Counted from the first letter of the stretch, positions 38,202 through 49,141 are shown. The stretch is 64,000 nucleotides of DNA from Burkholderia sp. WP9 (GCF_900104795.1 NZ_FNTG01000002.1:496001-560000); one strand, 5' to 3'. Numbers and translations are program-made. The notes: generated by a model not told the origin, from the sequence alone.

Positions 38202-40349
38202 TCAGTAGCGGATTCGCGCGTAAAGGGTCTGCTGCGCGGCATCGCGGGCATCTTTTAGCGTGACTATGCCTTTCTCCGCCAGCAAGGGGATCATCCGCAG
38301 GAACACCTCGCCGGTGACGATGGCGTCGCCGAGCGCGGTGTGCCGGCCGATCACCGGCACGCCGAGGCGCGCGGCGATCGCCTCGAGCGAGTGCCCAGGC
38401 TGATGAGGGTGGATCACCTGCGACAGGAGCAGCGTATCGAGGACCGGCTGCCTGAACGCCACGCCGGTCGTAGCTTCGAGCATTTGCAGAAATCGCATGT
38501 CGAACGCGGCGTTGTGCGCGACGAGCACGGTGTCCGCCGCAAAATCGTGGAACTGCGGCAGCACTGCTTCGACCCGCGGCTGTCCATTGAGCATTGCGTG
38601 AGTCAGGCCGTGAATACTGGTCGATTCGGCGCTCAGCGAGCCTCTCGGCTCGATCAGCCGGTCGAACGTTTCCTGCTGGAGCAATCGTCCATTGACGATT
38701 CGCAAGGCGCCGATAGAGATGATTTCGTCGCCCGCGGCGGGATCGAGCCCGGTGGTCTCGGTGTCGAACACCGTATAGCTGAGTTGCGAGAGCAGGCACT
38801 GATCGATCTCGGCGCTCTGTCCCGGCTGATGAAAAAGATCGAAATCGTAGAATTCGGGCCGGCCTGTCGGCGGCGGTGCAATATCGAGCGCACTCCGGGG
38901 CTCGGCGGCGTGCAGCATCACGCGGTAGCGCGCCCTGCCCTCGGCCGGCTCGCAACGATATACCGATTCGCCGCCGTGGCGCGCGATCACCGAATTCAGC
39001 GTAAGCGCCAGGCCCCCAGCACTGACCGGAAGCGGTGCGTGCTCCCACGCCCTTAACGTGTCCGCGGCCAACGGCGCGCCGCTCCAGACGAGATCCAGAT
39101 GCGCCAGCCGATCGGCGCGCTGCAAATCGAAGCGCAGTTCGGTCACGCCCGCGTCAGCCGCGAGCCGCCGCGATAGATAGGCGAGCGCCTGCGTCAATGC
39201 GTAACTGTCGACCCTGAGCCACAAGGTGGCGTCAATGGTGTCGCCGGCCGTGACGCGCAGTGATGCGCTCCCGATGCGCCGCAGCAGTAAAGCGATCAGG
39301 TCGGTGCCACGCATGTCTTCGAGTTCCCGACGGCTGTCCGTAGCGTTGCTGCCCTGTTGCACCGCGCGCTCGATCTGAGCGGCGAGGCGCATCGATTCGT
39401 CGCCGATGATGGCGGTAAACTGAGTCCGCTTCGCGCCGCTCATGTCCGGAAAGGTCTGGATGGTCTCGACCGCCGCGCGGATATTCGCGAGCGTTGCCCG
39501 CGTGTCTTGCGTCAGCGACTGCACCAGTGCGTCGCGCCGGTTATCCGCCTCGACGTGGCGCGTAATGTCTTCCAGCGTGAGCACGAAGCCATTGAGTGCG
39601 CGGGCGCTATCGAACACGGGCGCCATGTGCGCGCGCACGATTTGCCCGTCCGCGAGCGTGGCAACGAAGGCGCATACGGGTGGCGCCATGTCGTCGCGTG
39701 GGTCCTGCAACTGGTGCTGGATTTGTTCCAGCGCGTGCAGGACGAGACCGCTCTCGATCACGCCGAAAACCGAGCGCCCAAGCCCGATGGCCGAGACGCC
39801 CTGATGGCCGGTTCGCAGCAACTGCCTCGCGCGAGTGTTGAAAAGCAGGATACGCCCGTCGATATTGCACACCAGTACGCTCAGCGCGAGTTCCGCCATG
39901 AGCGCAGCGAGCCGGTTCTTTTCTTCGGCGAGCGCACGGTTCGCGAGTTCGATTTTTTCCTGTACGTCGTTGTGCAGCGTTTGATGTGCGGCGGCAAGCG
40001 CGTTCAGCTTCTCGACCAGAACGCGCACGTCGCGCGCGCCCCGCACCGTGATGCGGTGCCCAGGGTTGGCCGCGAGCAGCACGGCGTCTTCAGCCAGTCG
40101 CGCGACCGGTGTGATATAGGCGTCGAACAGCGCTTTCAGGCCGAAGCCCAGTGCGAACAGCAGCAGCGTTGAGAGGGCGATCCAGACCGCGGCCCGTTGC
40201 AGCAGCATCTCGCGCAACCATGCGCGCTGCGCGTTGGGGACGTCGAGCGCGAGAGACGCAAGAATCGCGGCGCCAATAAGCACCTGCACTGCGAACAGCA
40301 GTGCCAGTGCAATGCCAAACCGACGTCTGGCGATCATCGTGACGATCAT
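38202..40349 (-). CDS. Membrane HAMP-PAS-pseudokinase fused to DnaQ-type 3'-5' exonuclease
   Basis: A 715-residue protein. Two N-terminal membrane helices (about 12-35 and 53-73) are followed by a HAMP-like region (74-130), a coiled coil, and a PAS-like domain (150-265). Next comes a degenerate histidine kinase part: the H-box reads [13 protein letters not shown] where His and Pro are expected, and the N-box lacks its Asn. Residues 523-700 are a DEDDh exonuclease with all catalytic residues visible: [10 protein letters not shown] (D529, E531), [13 protein letters not shown] (D near 617), and RHTALGD (H670, D675). The start overlaps the receiver-domain stop (ATGA). It would tie nuclease activity to a membrane signal; the substrate is unknown. 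Confidence 0.85.
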   Translation of the reverse strand: MIVTMIARRRFGIALALLFAVQVLIGAAILASLALDVPNAQRAWLREMLLQRAAVWIALSTLLLFALGFGLKALFDAYITPVARLAEDAVLLAANPGHRITVRGARDVRVLVEKLNALAAAHQTLHNDVQEKIELANRALAEEKNRLAALMAELALSVLVCNIDGRILLFNTRARQLLRTGHQGVSAIGLGRSVFGVIESGLVLHALEQIQHQLQDPRDDMAPPVCAFVATLADGQIVRAHMAPVFDSARALNGFVLTLEDITRHVEADNRRDALVQSLTQDTRATLANIRAAVETIQTFPDMSGAKRTQFTAIIGDESMRLAAQIERAVQQGSNATDSRRELEDMRGTDLIALLLRRIGSASLRVTAGDTIDATLWLRVDSYALTQALAYLSRRLAADAGVTELRFDLQRADRLAHLDLVWSGAPLAADTLRAWEHAPLPVSAGGLALTLNSVIARHGGESVYRCEPAEGRARYRVMLHAAEPRSALDIAPPPTGRPEFYDFDLFHQPGQSAEIDQCLLSQLSYTVFDTETTGLDPAAGDEIISIGALRIVNGRLLQQETFDRLIEPRGSLSAESTSIHGLTHAMLNGQPRVEAVLPQFHDFAADTVLVAHNAAFDMRFLQMLEATTGVAFRQPVLDTLLLSQVIHPHQPGHSLEAIAARLGVPVIGRHTALGDAIVTGEVFLRMIPLLAEKGIVTLKDARDAAQQTLYARIRY

Positions 40350-40732
40350 TCGTCGCTTCGGTCATGTCGCGCGAGCAGCGAGCGCACCTGCTCGACCAGT
40401 TCCCTCGTGGAGAACGGCTTGGTGATGTACGCGTCGGCACCGAGCGCGAGGCCCTTGCTCACCTCAAGGTCGCGGCTCTTCGCCGACAACATCACCACCT
40501 TCGTTCGATTCCATGCGCTGTTTTCGCGAATCGTCTGACAGACCTCGAAGCCGTTGCGCAACGGCAGCATGACATCGAGCAGCACGAGGTCGGGTTGGAA
40601 CGCGGCCATCTGCTCAAGGGCTTGCGCGCCGTCCCGCGCAATCGCCACATCGTAGCCACACTCGGTCATCAGGAATTCCAGCGAGATGACGATGTTCGGT
40701 TCGTCGTCGACGATGAGGACTTTATAGGTCAT
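40346..40732 (-). CDS. Single-domain response regulator (receiver only)
   Basis: A 128-residue CheY-like receiver. The acidic pair D9/D10 (LIVDDEP), the phosphorylation site D53 (LVLLDVMLP), the Ser of MLSAK and the conserved Lys of YITKPFS are all present, so phosphotransfer is expected. There is no output domain. It overlaps the kinase gene before it and the pseudokinase-exonuclease gene after it by four bases each, so all three are made together. It probably shuttles phosphate or binds the exonuclease protein. Confidence 0.93.
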   Translation of the reverse strand: MTYKVLIVDDEPNIVISLEFLMTECGYDVAIARDGAQALEQMAAFQPDLVLLDVMLPLRNGFEVCQTIRENSAWNRTKVVMLSAKSRDLEVSKGLALGADAYITKPFSTRELVEQVRSLLARHDRSDE

Positions 40733-43500
40733 GACGTTGTCTCCTTCGCGCTCGCGAGAGGTAGCGTGAACACGAACACGGCGCCCTCTCCTTCTCCCGG
40801 CTCTCCCGGCGCACTTTCCAGCCTCAGCGTACCACCGAAATGGCGGACGATTTCCCGGCTGATCGGCAGTCCGAGGCCGGTGCCCTGCGGCTTGCCGCTG
40901 ATCGTGTCGCCTCCCTGCCGGAACTTCTCGAAGATGAGTTCCCTATCCTGCGCACGCACGCCGGGACCGTTGTCGCGCACCTCGACGCGTAGCGCTGCAC
41001 CCACCCGGACGAGCCGCACCGCGACGCGCCCGCCGGCACGGTCGCAGAACTTCGCCGCATTCGACAGCAGATTGAGCATCACCTGCATCAGACGGTCATG
41101 ATCGCCCAATACCTGCGGCACCGCGGCCGGCAGGTCCAGTTCGAGCTCGATGCGTTGTTCGGCGAACATCTGGCGGGTAGCGTTCACCGCGTCTTCGATG
41201 ACCTGCTTCAGGTCGAGCGGCTCGGCATGCCATTGCGCGCTGCCCGATTCCATCTTGGCGAGGTCGAGCACATTGTTGATGAGCCGGGTGAGCCGCTCGC
41301 TCTCCTTGATCACGATATCGAGGTATTCGCCGCGCTTCGCGGCCGGCAGATCGGGATGCTCGCGCAGGATTTCCGAGAACGCGCGGATCGACGTGAGCGG
41401 TGTGCGCAATTCGTGGGTGACCGTCGAAATGAAATCGTCCTTCATACGGTCGAGCTCGCTGAGCCGCGCGTTGGCTGCCTTGAGTTCCGCCGATGCACTC
41501 TCCAGCTCGCGCGACTTCTGCTCGAGCTGGTGGCTGTAGGCGACTACCTGAGAGGTTTCATCCAGTATCGCCATCACTTCGTTCAACCCGAGCGGCTCCT
41601 CGTCGACGACCGTCGCTATCATCGCCCGCGCCGACGCCGCGCCGATCGCCCCGGCAAGTTGCCTCTCCGCGAAGCGCACGAGGTCGGCGTCCGCGGTGGG
41701 CGAGTTCGTGCCACCACGTTCGTAGTGGAAGCGCGCGTATGCGTCGTCGGCAGCAGCTGAACCGAGGAATCGCCGCAACAGCTCAAGCACCGCTTCGGTC
41801 GAGGCGCTGCCGCGCCAGATGTCCGGGCGGAGCACGTCGCCGGTGTGCGCATAGGCGTCGACGAACAAGGCAGCCTGGGTCTTTTCCAACACGCTCTGCC
41901 CGCTTGCGAGCGACACGCCGACAAAGCCCGCGACGTTCGCCAGCATGCTCCAGAAAAGCGCATGCGAGACTTCGTCCAGTCCCTGCAGACCGAACAGTTG
42001 CCGCGGCCTGAGCCACTCGATGCCGAGCGGTCCGTGCGCGAGAAAGCCACGCGGCAACCAGCCGGATTCGGCAAACGAAGGTAGCAAGAGCGTGTAGGCC
42101 CATAGCAGGAATCCCGCGCTCAAGCCGGTCAGCGCGCCGGGCCGGGTGCCGTTTTTCCAGTAGATCGCCCCGAGCATCGCAGGCGCGAACTGCGCTACCG
42201 CCGCAAACGAAATCAAGCCGATCGAGACCAGCGCGTACGCTTCGCCGGCAAGCCGGAAATAGGCATAGCCAAGCATCATCAGCAGCACGATCGCGGCGCG
42301 CCTGATCGTGAGCAGCAGTCCGGGGAAGTTCGCGCGCCGCTCGGATTGCAGTGATTGCAGGCGTAACAGCACAGGCATCACAATGTCATTGCAGACCATC
42401 GTGCTGAGCGCGATGCTTTCGACGATCACCATGCCGGTCGCAGCCGACAACCCGCCGATGAACACGAAAAGCGTGAGCGCCAGTTGATGCGCACGCATGG
42501 GCAGCGCCAGCACGAACATGTCCGGGTCCACGGCACCGCCGGGAAAATGCATCGTTCCGCCGAACGCAATCGGCAACACGAAGACGTTGATCGCGAGGAG
42601 ATACAGCGGCAGCACCCAGACGGCTTTCGCGACGTGGTTTTCGTCCATGTTCTCCACTACGGCAATCTGGAACTGGCGGGGCAGCAGCATGATCGACAGC
42701 ATCGACAACACGATCAGTGACGCCCAACTGCCAAACGCCGCACCGCCTGCGCCTGCCTCTCCGCCATGCAGCGTCAGCAAGGCGTTCAATGCGGGGACCG
42801 CCTGCGCACGCGCAAACAGATCTCCAAAGCCATCGTAGATTCCGAACGTGACGAACGCCCCTACGGCTAGAAACGCGACGAGCTTCACGAGAGACTCGAA
42901 GGCGATCGCGGCGACCATGCCTTCGTGGCGTTCGGAAGCATCGAGGTGGCGCGTTCCGAACACAATGGTGAACGTCGCCAGAAGGAGCGCGATGTATAGG
43001 CTTGGATCCGACCACCAGGGCCCTGCTTCGGCACGCCCGCTGGCAATGCCGGTGGCATGCGTCAGGACGGCGACGCTGGCGGATACGGCCTTCAGTTGCA
43101 GCGCGATGTAAGGCACGAGTCCGACCACCGCGACCAGCGTGACGAGCCCGCCGAGCAGCGCGCTCTTGCCGTAGCGCGAAGCCATGAAATCCGCAATCGA
43201 CGTGATGTGATTGTTCTTGCTGATGCGGATCATCTTGCGCAACACGGTCCACCACAGCGCCGCCACCAGGGTGGGGCCGAGATAAATCGGCATGAAGCCG
43301 ACGCCGCTTCTGGCCGCGCGACCAACGCTGCCATAGTACGTCCAGGAACTCGCGTAGACCGCGAGAGACAGCGCGTAGACGTAGGGGCTGTTGATGATGC
43401 TCGTGCCCGCATCCGCGCGCCGGTCGCCATAAAACGCGATTGCAAACAGCACACCCAGATAGACGAGCGACGCCAGTGCAATGACCCAGCCGTCCAGCAT
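40729..43500 (-). CDS. Sodium:solute symporter-histidine kinase (CbrA/CrbS-like)
   Basis: A 923-residue sensor. Residues 1-500 form a complete SSS/SLC5-like membrane domain with about 13 helices ([33 protein letters not shown]). A linker and coiled coil (610-680) lead to a kinase core: H-box with H696 ([12 protein letters not shown]), N-box ([11 protein letters not shown]), G1 ([10 protein letters not shown]) and G2 (GTGLGLPIS). In CbrA and CrbS the transport domain senses a nutrient such as His or acetate. The ActP neighbour suggests acetate or a similar acid, but the ligand is inferred. It lies one base after the small membrane gene and overlaps the receiver gene. Confidence 0.92.
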   Translation of the reverse strand: MLDGWVIALASLVYLGVLFAIAFYGDRRADAGTSIINSPYVYALSLAVYASSWTYYGSVGRAARSGVGFMPIYLGPTLVAALWWTVLRKMIRISKNNHITSIADFMASRYGKSALLGGLVTLVAVVGLVPYIALQLKAVSASVAVLTHATGIASGRAEAGPWWSDPSLYIALLLATFTIVFGTRHLDASERHEGMVAAIAFESLVKLVAFLAVGAFVTFGIYDGFGDLFARAQAVPALNALLTLHGGEAGAGGAAFGSWASLIVLSMLSIMLLPRQFQIAVVENMDENHVAKAVWVLPLYLLAINVFVLPIAFGGTMHFPGGAVDPDMFVLALPMRAHQLALTLFVFIGGLSAATGMVIVESIALSTMVCNDIVMPVLLRLQSLQSERRANFPGLLLTIRRAAIVLLMMLGYAYFRLAGEAYALVSIGLISFAAVAQFAPAMLGAIYWKNGTRPGALTGLSAGFLLWAYTLLLPSFAESGWLPRGFLAHGPLGIEWLRPRQLFGLQGLDEVSHALFWSMLANVAGFVGVSLASGQSVLEKTQAALFVDAYAHTGDVLRPDIWRGSASTEAVLELLRRFLGSAAADDAYARFHYERGGTNSPTADADLVRFAERQLAGAIGAASARAMIATVVDEEPLGLNEVMAILDETSQVVAYSHQLEQKSRELESASAELKAANARLSELDRMKDDFISTVTHELRTPLTSIRAFSEILREHPDLPAAKRGEYLDIVIKESERLTRLINNVLDLAKMESGSAQWHAEPLDLKQVIEDAVNATRQMFAEQRIELELDLPAAVPQVLGDHDRLMQVMLNLLSNAAKFCDRAGGRVAVRLVRVGAALRVEVRDNGPGVRAQDRELIFEKFRQGGDTISGKPQGTGLGLPISREIVRHFGGTLRLESAPGEPGEGEGAVFVFTLPLASAKETTS

Positions 43501-43501
43501 C

Positions 43502-43750
43502 TCAGTCCTTCGATGCCGGTTCGGATCCGACGGCCCGCGTGGATGTTTTACGCGAAGCCCCCTGTTCGACGATGACGGCAAGCAAAACGATGAAAAGCGC
43601 CCACGCGGCGAACAGATATCCGTACAGGAGCGGAAGGCCCAACCAGGTTCGCGTGTCGTTGAACAACGCCAGCAAAGGATAGTTGAACACCAGCCAGCCC
43701 AGCACGAACAAAGCGATCAGGCGCTGGCCGGCAAGGGTGCGATGCGACAT
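43502..43750 (-). CDS. Small two-helix membrane protein upstream of the sensor kinase
   Basis: An 82-residue protein with two membrane helices (LIALFVLGWLVFNYPLLALF and LLYGYLFAAWALFIVLLAVI) and a short polar tail. GGGAG lies six bases before the ATG at 43750; in-frame ATGs at 43756 and 43843 are weaker. Its TGA is separated from the kinase ATG by one base, so the two are co-translated. Its position and size recall small partners of SSS transporters (as DUF485 is for ActP), which would make it a subunit of the sensor; that is inference. Confidence 0.75.
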   Translation of the reverse strand: MSHRTLAGQRLIALFVLGWLVFNYPLLALFNDTRTWLGLPLLYGYLFAAWALFIVLLAVIVEQGASRKTSTRAVGSEPASKD

Positions 43751-43910
43751 GGGCATCTCCCGCAAAAGGATTTGCGAACCATCTTTCAGCAGCGGCGATA
43801 TTGCGGGTACCTGAACAATAGCGTCACGACGGCTGCGCGCCATGAACGCCCGGTTGCGTTACGAGAAGCTCCGGATGGTTTCGAGGCTTCTCGTGCCGCG
43901 TCCGCCCAGG

Positions 43911-45575
43911 TCAATGGCCGGATGCGCCCGACGCACCGATACCGGTTTCCGAACGGACTTTCTGGGCCGGATACCCCGCACGGTCGATGCGTGCGCGCTC
44001 GCTCCTGTCCAGAATCGAGAACAGCCAGATCCCCACAAAACCCGCGGTCATGGAAAACAGAGCGGGCGACGTGTAGGGGAAAATCGCATCCTTGTGACCG
44101 AGCACATCCACCCACACCGACTTGGAGACGAGCGTCAGCCCAACCGCTGTCACCAGCCCGAGAAAGCCACCGATGGTAGCACCGCGTGTCGTGCAATCCT
44201 TCCACAACACCGACATGAACAGCACCGGAAACGTTGCCGATGCCGCGATCGCAAAGGCCAGCGAGACCATGAAGGCGATGTTCTGCTTCTCGAACGCAAT
44301 GCCAAGGATCACCGCCACGATGCCCAGCGCTACCGTCGTGATCCGCGAAACAGCGAGTTCCTTTTCGCTGGCGGCCTTGCCCTTCTTGAACACCGTCGCG
44401 TAGAGATCGTGCGATACCGCCGAAGCGCCGGATAGCGTCAGTCCGGCGACAACGGCGAGGATCGTTGCGAAGGCCACGGCGGAGATGAAGCCGAGGAACA
44501 CGTTGCCGCCCACTGCGTTCGCAAGATGGATGGCTGCCATGTTGTTGCCGCCCAGCAGCCCGCCGAGCGCATCCTTGTACACCGGATTGGTGCTGACGAG
44601 AACGATGGCGCCGAAGCCGATGATGAATGTCAGCAGGTAGAAGTAGGCGATCCATGTGGTTGCCCAGAACACGGACTTGCGCGCCTCCTTGGCGCTCGGC
44701 ACGGTGAAGAAGCGCATCAGAATATGCGGCAGGCCTGCTGTGCCGAACATCAGCGCCATGCCGAAGGAGATCGCTGAAATCGGATCCTTGATAAAGGCGC
44801 CCGGACCCATGATTGCGTCCTTCTTCGCATGAACCTCCACCGCCTTGGCGAACAGCGCTTCCGGATTGAAGTGAAACTGCGCCAGCACCATGAACGCCAT
44901 GAAGCTCGCGCCCGCCAGCAGCAAGCCCGCTTTGATGATCTGAACCCATGTGGTCGCCGTCATGCCACCGAACAGAACATAGACCATCATCAAACTGCCG
45001 ACGATCACGACCGCGACCCAGTATTCCAGACCGAACAGCAGCTTGATCAACTGGCCTGCGCCGACCATCTGCGCGATCAGGTAAAACGCCACCACAACCA
45101 GCGTACCGGATGCCGCGAACACGCGGATTGGCGTCTGTTGGAAACGATATGCGGCAACGTCGGCGAAAGTGAAGCGGCCAAGATTACGCAGGCGCTCCGC
45201 CATCAGAAAGGTAATGACCGGCCATCCGACCAGAAAGCCGATCGAATAGATCAGTCCGTCGTAGCCATTCAAATAGACCGCCGCCGAAATGCCGAGAAAC
45301 GACGCAGCGGACATATAGTCACCGGCGATGGCAAGCCCGTTCTGGAAGCCCGTAATTCCGCCACCCGCCGTGTAGAACTCTGCAGCCGATTTTGTCTTGC
45401 TCGCGGCCCACTTCGTGATGAACAGCGTGAACACAACAAAAACAGCGAACATCGATATCGCTGTCCAGTTGGTCGGCTGCTTCTGCAACTGGCCGAGGTC
45501 ACCCCCTGCAGCCCAGACCGTGCCGGCCACGGCACACAGCGTCAATGCGCACAAACCACGTTGGAATTTAGTCAT
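43911..45575 (-). CDS. actP: Cation/acetate symporter ActP
   Basis: A 554-residue SSS-family transporter with about 13 helices and a cleavable-looking N-terminal segment ([16 protein letters not shown]). The family marks [33 protein letters not shown] and [17 protein letters not shown] are typical of ActP, which imports acetate and other short acids with Na+ or H+. The ATG at 45575 overlaps the DUF485 stop (TGATG). It lies 160 bases before the small membrane gene of the sensor operon on the same strand. Confidence 0.94.
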   Translation of the reverse strand: MTKFQRGLCALTLCAVAGTVWAAGGDLGQLQKQPTNWTAISMFAVFVVFTLFITKWAASKTKSAAEFYTAGGGITGFQNGLAIAGDYMSAASFLGISAAVYLNGYDGLIYSIGFLVGWPVITFLMAERLRNLGRFTFADVAAYRFQQTPIRVFAASGTLVVVAFYLIAQMVGAGQLIKLLFGLEYWVAVVIVGSLMMVYVLFGGMTATTWVQIIKAGLLLAGASFMAFMVLAQFHFNPEALFAKAVEVHAKKDAIMGPGAFIKDPISAISFGMALMFGTAGLPHILMRFFTVPSAKEARKSVFWATTWIAYFYLLTFIIGFGAIVLVSTNPVYKDALGGLLGGNNMAAIHLANAVGGNVFLGFISAVAFATILAVVAGLTLSGASAVSHDLYATVFKKGKAASEKELAVSRITTVALGIVAVILGIAFEKQNIAFMVSLAFAIAASATFPVLFMSVLWKDCTTRGATIGGFLGLVTAVGLTLVSKSVWVDVLGHKDAIFPYTSPALFSMTAGFVGIWLFSILDRSERARIDRAGYPAQKVRSETGIGASGASGH

Positions 45576-45880
45576 CACAGCACCTCACTGCGAATTTGAG
45601 CGGTGAGGTCATCGAATTCCCGGTTGGCGCGCCGAACGTAGATGCCCGTAATGGCCACAGTAAAAACGATCACGAACAGCCCGATCGGGATGCCCCAGGT
45701 CATCACGCCCGAGCCAATCCTGGCGGAAAGCAGATTCTTGCCAAATGCAACCAGCAGGATGTAGCCGTAGTAGACGACCATCATCATGGCCGCCAGGAGC
45801 CAACCGTACGATGAACGCGTTGCCACCAGTTGTCGGTACTTGGGATTCGACTCTATCCTTTGAACAAGATCTTCTTCCAT
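45575..45880 (-). CDS. yjcH: DUF485 membrane protein (YjcH type)
   Basis: A 101-residue protein with two membrane helices ([19 protein letters not shown] and [19 protein letters not shown]) and charged ends. It has the DUF485 pattern, including [16 protein letters not shown] and [10 protein letters not shown]. It is the usual partner of actP and is translationally coupled to it. GGAGACACGAAAA precedes the ATG. Confidence 0.93.
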   Translation of the reverse strand: MEEDLVQRIESNPKYRQLVATRSSYGWLLAAMMMVVYYGYILLVAFGKNLLSARIGSGVMTWGIPIGLFVIVFTVAITGIYVRRANREFDDLTAQIRSEVL

Positions 45881-46278
45881 TTTTCGTGTCTCCGGTTTTA
45901 GGCGTAAACGAGGTAATTTCCGGCAACCTCGAATGTCGTGCAGGGTTTTTACCGGCGTGGTCTAGCGAATGCAGCATCGATCATCATCCACCTCCGGGTA
46001 TCCGACAGTCAGATCGCCGAGCGCGCCGCATCGCGGCAGCGGATAACTGACCTCAGGCTATTTCACCCAGACGCCAGCCAATTGACGCAGGTCAACGCCT
46101 GCGTGTTCACCTGGCTTCATTCCGAAAATGAGTCTGTGGCTCGCACAGTTCGCCTGTCGGCAGCGCTCCAGACATTCATTGTCCAGACATCACGCAACCA
46201 GGGCTTCGATGTGGGCTTCTTTGACAGTGTCCGGCCGCGTGAGTATCGGCTGACAAGAATGAGGCGTAGATAGGGAAT
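45881..46278. other. Intergenic region upstream of yjcH-actP
   Basis: About 400 bases that should contain the yjcH-actP promoter. Open frames here (for example 45938-46273 plus) have no Shine-Dalgarno or family resemblance. No clear sigma-54 or other recognisable site was found by eye. Confidence 0.4.
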
Positions 46279-46303
46279 AACCGGCAGCAAGCCGCTGCCG
46301 GTT
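46279..46303 (-). terminator. Hairpin terminator after the Tim44-like gene
   Basis: AACCGGCAGC (46279-46288) pairs with GCTGCCGGTT (46294-46303), a perfect 10-bp stem with a 5-base loop, 25 bases past the stop of the Tim44-like gene. On the minus strand it is followed by ATTCCC, a weak T tract. Confidence 0.55.
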
Positions 46304-46328
46304 TCAACCGCGTTCCAACTGTGTTCCT

Positions 46329-47282
46329 TTAGCGGTCCATCTGCTGGATGCCCGCCAGTCGCCATGCCTGGTCGCCCTGTGTGCTCCTGACGATGTTCCA
46401 GATCTCCTGGAACGGCTGGGCGGTCTGTGCGTCGTCTTCCCGCATCTGACCGTAAAAGCGGACGCTGACGAGCGTTTCATTAACGGTGTCTTCCGTGCCC
46501 AGCACTTCGGCTTCGAGTTGCGTCACGTCCGTACGGCTCGGCTCGTGACCCCGTGCCTCCAGGTCCTGTTTGAGCCGCATGAACATCTCCGGCGTGGTCA
46601 GTTCGAACAGATCGCCTTGCTCATTGCGGTCCCACGCGCCCTGAAGACGCATGAACATAGCCTTCGCCGTTACCAGCAATGCAGCCTGGTCCGCGAGCGC
46701 GGGCTCCCGTGCGTTCACGCTACCCGCCGCGCCAGTCGATCCCATCGCGGCTCGTTGCCAGTCGCGCAAGTTCGTGTCAGGCCGCGATTGTCCAACCTGA
46801 TTCAGAAACGGTGAGTTGTTCGATTGCTGCCGGTTCCCTGAATAAGCCAGATTCGGTCGACGCCGATTGGCGATAAAGCGGAACAGCATCACGCCGGCAA
46901 GCACCACCAGGCCGATCAACAAAGCATTCGAGAGCATTTGCGCCAGCCCTTCAGCCAGACCAAACGATGAGAGCAACGCCGCAATGCCCAGGCCGGCGGC
47001 GAGACCAGCGAGCGGGCCCATCCAGCGGCCGGCACCGGTGGCCGCTGGTGTCTGCCCTGCCTGCTGCGCGGGTTGCGCCTGCTGGCTGCGTTGCCCCTGG
47101 CCGGACGGCGACGCCGCCTGCGACTGTCGCCCAATGCTTTGGCTGCCGCCGACGCGCTTCGCCTCGGCGTCGTTCGAGGCCACGGCTCCAAGAGCAAGAA
47201 GTCCGGCCAGACCGAGCGCCGCTGTTCCGCGCGTCACCGCGCCGGCAGCACTTCGAAGACGATTGATGATCTGCGTGTACAT
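46329..47282 (-). CDS. Tim44-like domain protein, membrane-anchored
   Basis: A 317-residue protein. It has a signal or anchor (GLAGLLALGAVASNDAEA), a Gln/Ser/Pro-rich linker with GQGQRSQQAQPAQQ, two hydrophobic helices (about 90-130, GLAAGLGIAALLSSFGLAEG and ALLIGLVVLAGVMLFRFIA) and a C-terminal Tim44-like domain (about 195-315, LLVTAKAMFMRLQGAWDRNE; VRFYGQMREDDAQTAQPFQE). The bacterial family is of unknown function. The ATG at 47282 follows AAGAGGCTTCAT. Confidence 0.88.
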   Translation of the reverse strand: MYTQIINRLRSAAGAVTRGTAALGLAGLLALGAVASNDAEAKRVGGSQSIGRQSQAASPSGQGQRSQQAQPAQQAGQTPAATGAGRWMGPLAGLAAGLGIAALLSSFGLAEGLAQMLSNALLIGLVVLAGVMLFRFIANRRRPNLAYSGNRQQSNNSPFLNQVGQSRPDTNLRDWQRAAMGSTGAAGSVNAREPALADQAALLVTAKAMFMRLQGAWDRNEQGDLFELTTPEMFMRLKQDLEARGHEPSRTDVTQLEAEVLGTEDTVNETLVSVRFYGQMREDDAQTAQPFQEIWNIVRSTQGDQAWRLAGIQQMDR

Positions 47283-47363
47283 ATGAAGCCTCTTTCGGTA
47301 AGTCAGGGAACTGCCCGCATGGCGCGCCACTCGGGCAGCGCAAAAACATTACGAACAGTAATA

Positions 47364-47858
47364 TTATTGACTGGTCAAACTCGCAGCCCGTCGCGCCTGC
47401 AATCCACTTTGGGCAGCCTGAAGGCTGTTGCCGTGGATATAGTGCTCGAGCTGCTGGATGGTCTGTTCCTGCTCGACAATCAGGTTCTGGATGAGGTCAC
47501 CGATCGACACCATGCCGATCACCTGCGCTGCGGCAATGACAGGCAGATAGCGGATCCGGTCCGCCGTCATGAGCGCCATGCATTCTTCGGTTGTCTGGTC
47601 CGGACTGACGTAGCGCACAGTCGTCGACATGATGTCGCGCACAGGTGTATGCCGCGACGAGCGGTCCATCAGAACGATTTTTCTTGCGTAGTCACGCTCT
47701 GTCACGATGCCGGCGATACGACCGTGGTGTGCGACGATCAGCGCGCCCACCTTCCGGTGAGCCATCACCGCTATTGCGTCGTAAACCGAAGCGGATGCCT
47801 GAGTCGACCACACTGTCTGTGACGCTTTTGAGCGAAGGAGCTGCGCAACCGATGCCAT
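47364..47858 (-). CDS. CBS-domain protein
   Basis: A 164-residue protein with two CBS motifs (about 10-65, VYDAIAVMAHRKVGALIV; 75-125, MALMTADRIRYLPVI) and a helical tail. Paired CBS motifs bind adenosine nucleotides and act as energy sensors. GAGGTGACAT precedes the ATG. It follows nhaR divergently and lies upstream of the Tim44-like gene on the same strand. Confidence 0.9.
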   Translation of the reverse strand: MASVAQLLRSKASQTVWSTQASASVYDAIAVMAHRKVGALIVAHHGRIAGIVTERDYARKIVLMDRSSRHTPVRDIMSTTVRYVSPDQTTEECMALMTADRIRYLPVIAAAQVIGMVSIGDLIQNLIVEQEQTIQQLEHYIHGNSLQAAQSGLQARRAASLTSQ

Positions 47859-48005
47859 ATGTCACCTCTGTGAGTTGTCGTTAGCCGCCCGCTGGCGCCT
47901 AAGTACGAGGCCTCAATGTAACTGAACATGATTGAGCGAAAAATGCGTATTTTTAATGCGAATACTTCGAATAAACCGTAATGTCATGAATTTGGCGGAG
48001 GACGC

Positions 48006-48899
48006 GTGAACTTCAAGCATCTGCATTACTTCTGGGTCGCGGCGCACGCGGGTGGCATCGTCCGCGCCGGGGAGCAGTTGCACATCTCGCCGCAAACGCT
48101 CAGCGGGCAGATCAAGCTGCTCGAAGAAGCGCTGGATAAGAAGCTGTTCAGGAAAAACGGGCGAACGATCGAACTGACCGACGCGGGCCGTCTTGCGCTC
48201 GACTACGCGGACGAAATATTCTCGTTGGGCTCGGAACTCGAGAGCGCCGTGCGGCGCGAGAGCGAATCCGGCGCGCAAACACGGTTTCGCGTCGGCATCG
48301 CGGATTCGGTACCCAAGGCGATCGCCTACCGGCTGCTGGAACCGGCGCTGAGCGCCTCCACGTCGCTGCGTATGATCTGTCACGAAGGCAAACTGCACGC
48401 GCTGCTTGCCCAACTGGCCGTACACCGTCTCGATCTGATCATCGCGGACGCCCCCATTCCCGCCGACGTCAACATCAAGGCGTTCAATCACCCGCTCGGC
48501 CGCTCGACGCTCAGCTGTTTTGGCGCAGAGGCGCTGATTCAAAGCGGCAGCAAGCGCTTTCCGCTGTCGCTCAGTCAGTTGCCGGTGTTGCTGCCGGGCA
48601 CGGAATCCGCAGTGCGCCGCAAGCTGGATCACTGGCTCGCTTCGCATGCCATTTCGCCGCGCATCGTCGGCGAGTTCGACGACGGAGCGATGACCATGGC
48701 GTTCGGTCGTGAAGGCCGCGGCCTGCTTTTCGCACCCACCGTGCTGGAGCGTCAGCTACAGGCGGAGCACAATCTGAAGATGGTCGGGCAGATCAACTCG
48801 ATCGTCGAAGAATTCTTTGCAATTTCGATCGAGCGCCGAATCAGCCATCCGGCTGTCGCGATGATCATGGACGCCGCGCGCAGTGACTTGTTTATGTAG
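48006..48899 (+). CDS. nhaR: LysR-family regulator NhaR
   Basis: A 297-residue regulator beginning (V)NFKHLHYFWVAAHAGGIV, an NhaR-specific start, with a helix-turn-helix (RAGEQLHISPQTLSGQIKLL) and an effector domain. NhaR responds to sodium and pH and activates the nhaA antiporter in enterics. The GTG start follows GGAGGACGC. It is divergent from the CBS gene, which it may control; no nhaA is in the window. Confidence 0.9.
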   Translation: MNFKHLHYFWVAAHAGGIVRAGEQLHISPQTLSGQIKLLEEALDKKLFRKNGRTIELTDAGRLALDYADEIFSLGSELESAVRRESESGAQTRFRVGIADSVPKAIAYRLLEPALSASTSLRMICHEGKLHALLAQLAVHRLDLIIADAPIPADVNIKAFNHPLGRSTLSCFGAEALIQSGSKRFPLSLSQLPVLLPGTESAVRRKLDHWLASHAISPRIVGEFDDGAMTMAFGREGRGLLFAPTVLERQLQAEHNLKMVGQINSIVEEFFAISIERRISHPAVAMIMDAARSDLFM

Positions 48900-49051
48900 G
48901 GAGGCCCGCACGGATAAAGCGCAGGCATCCTGATCAAATAGCGTTCTCGCATATAGCCGCGACGGTCCAACGCTGTCACGCCGTGAAGCGCTGCTGGAGT
49001 GCGGCACGTATGGGCGCACCTATCACCCCATAGCCTGTAGTGTCTTCATGC

Positions 49052-49076
49052 ATATCGTAAAAACACGATATATAAT
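49052..49076 (+). promoter_or_regulatory. Promoter/operator of the ArsR-type gene
   Basis: ATATCGT (49052-49058) and ACGATAT (49065-49071) form a perfect inverted repeat with a 6-base spacer, and TATAAT (49071-49076) overlaps its right arm. This is the layout of an ArsR-family operator placed over the -10 box and suggests autorepression of the regulator and the downstream reductase gene. The -35 box is not clear. Confidence 0.6.
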
Positions 49077-49141
49077 TCGTCACGTAACGATGCAGGCGTT
49101 TGCGCACTAGCCGGCGCCGCGCCTGCCTGTTGTTGAAGACC

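Noticed and set aside
45938..46273. 111-codon plus-strand frame
   Set aside because: No Shine-Dalgarno, no recognisable fold, and it occupies the region needed for the yjcH-actP promoter and the Tim44-like gene terminator.
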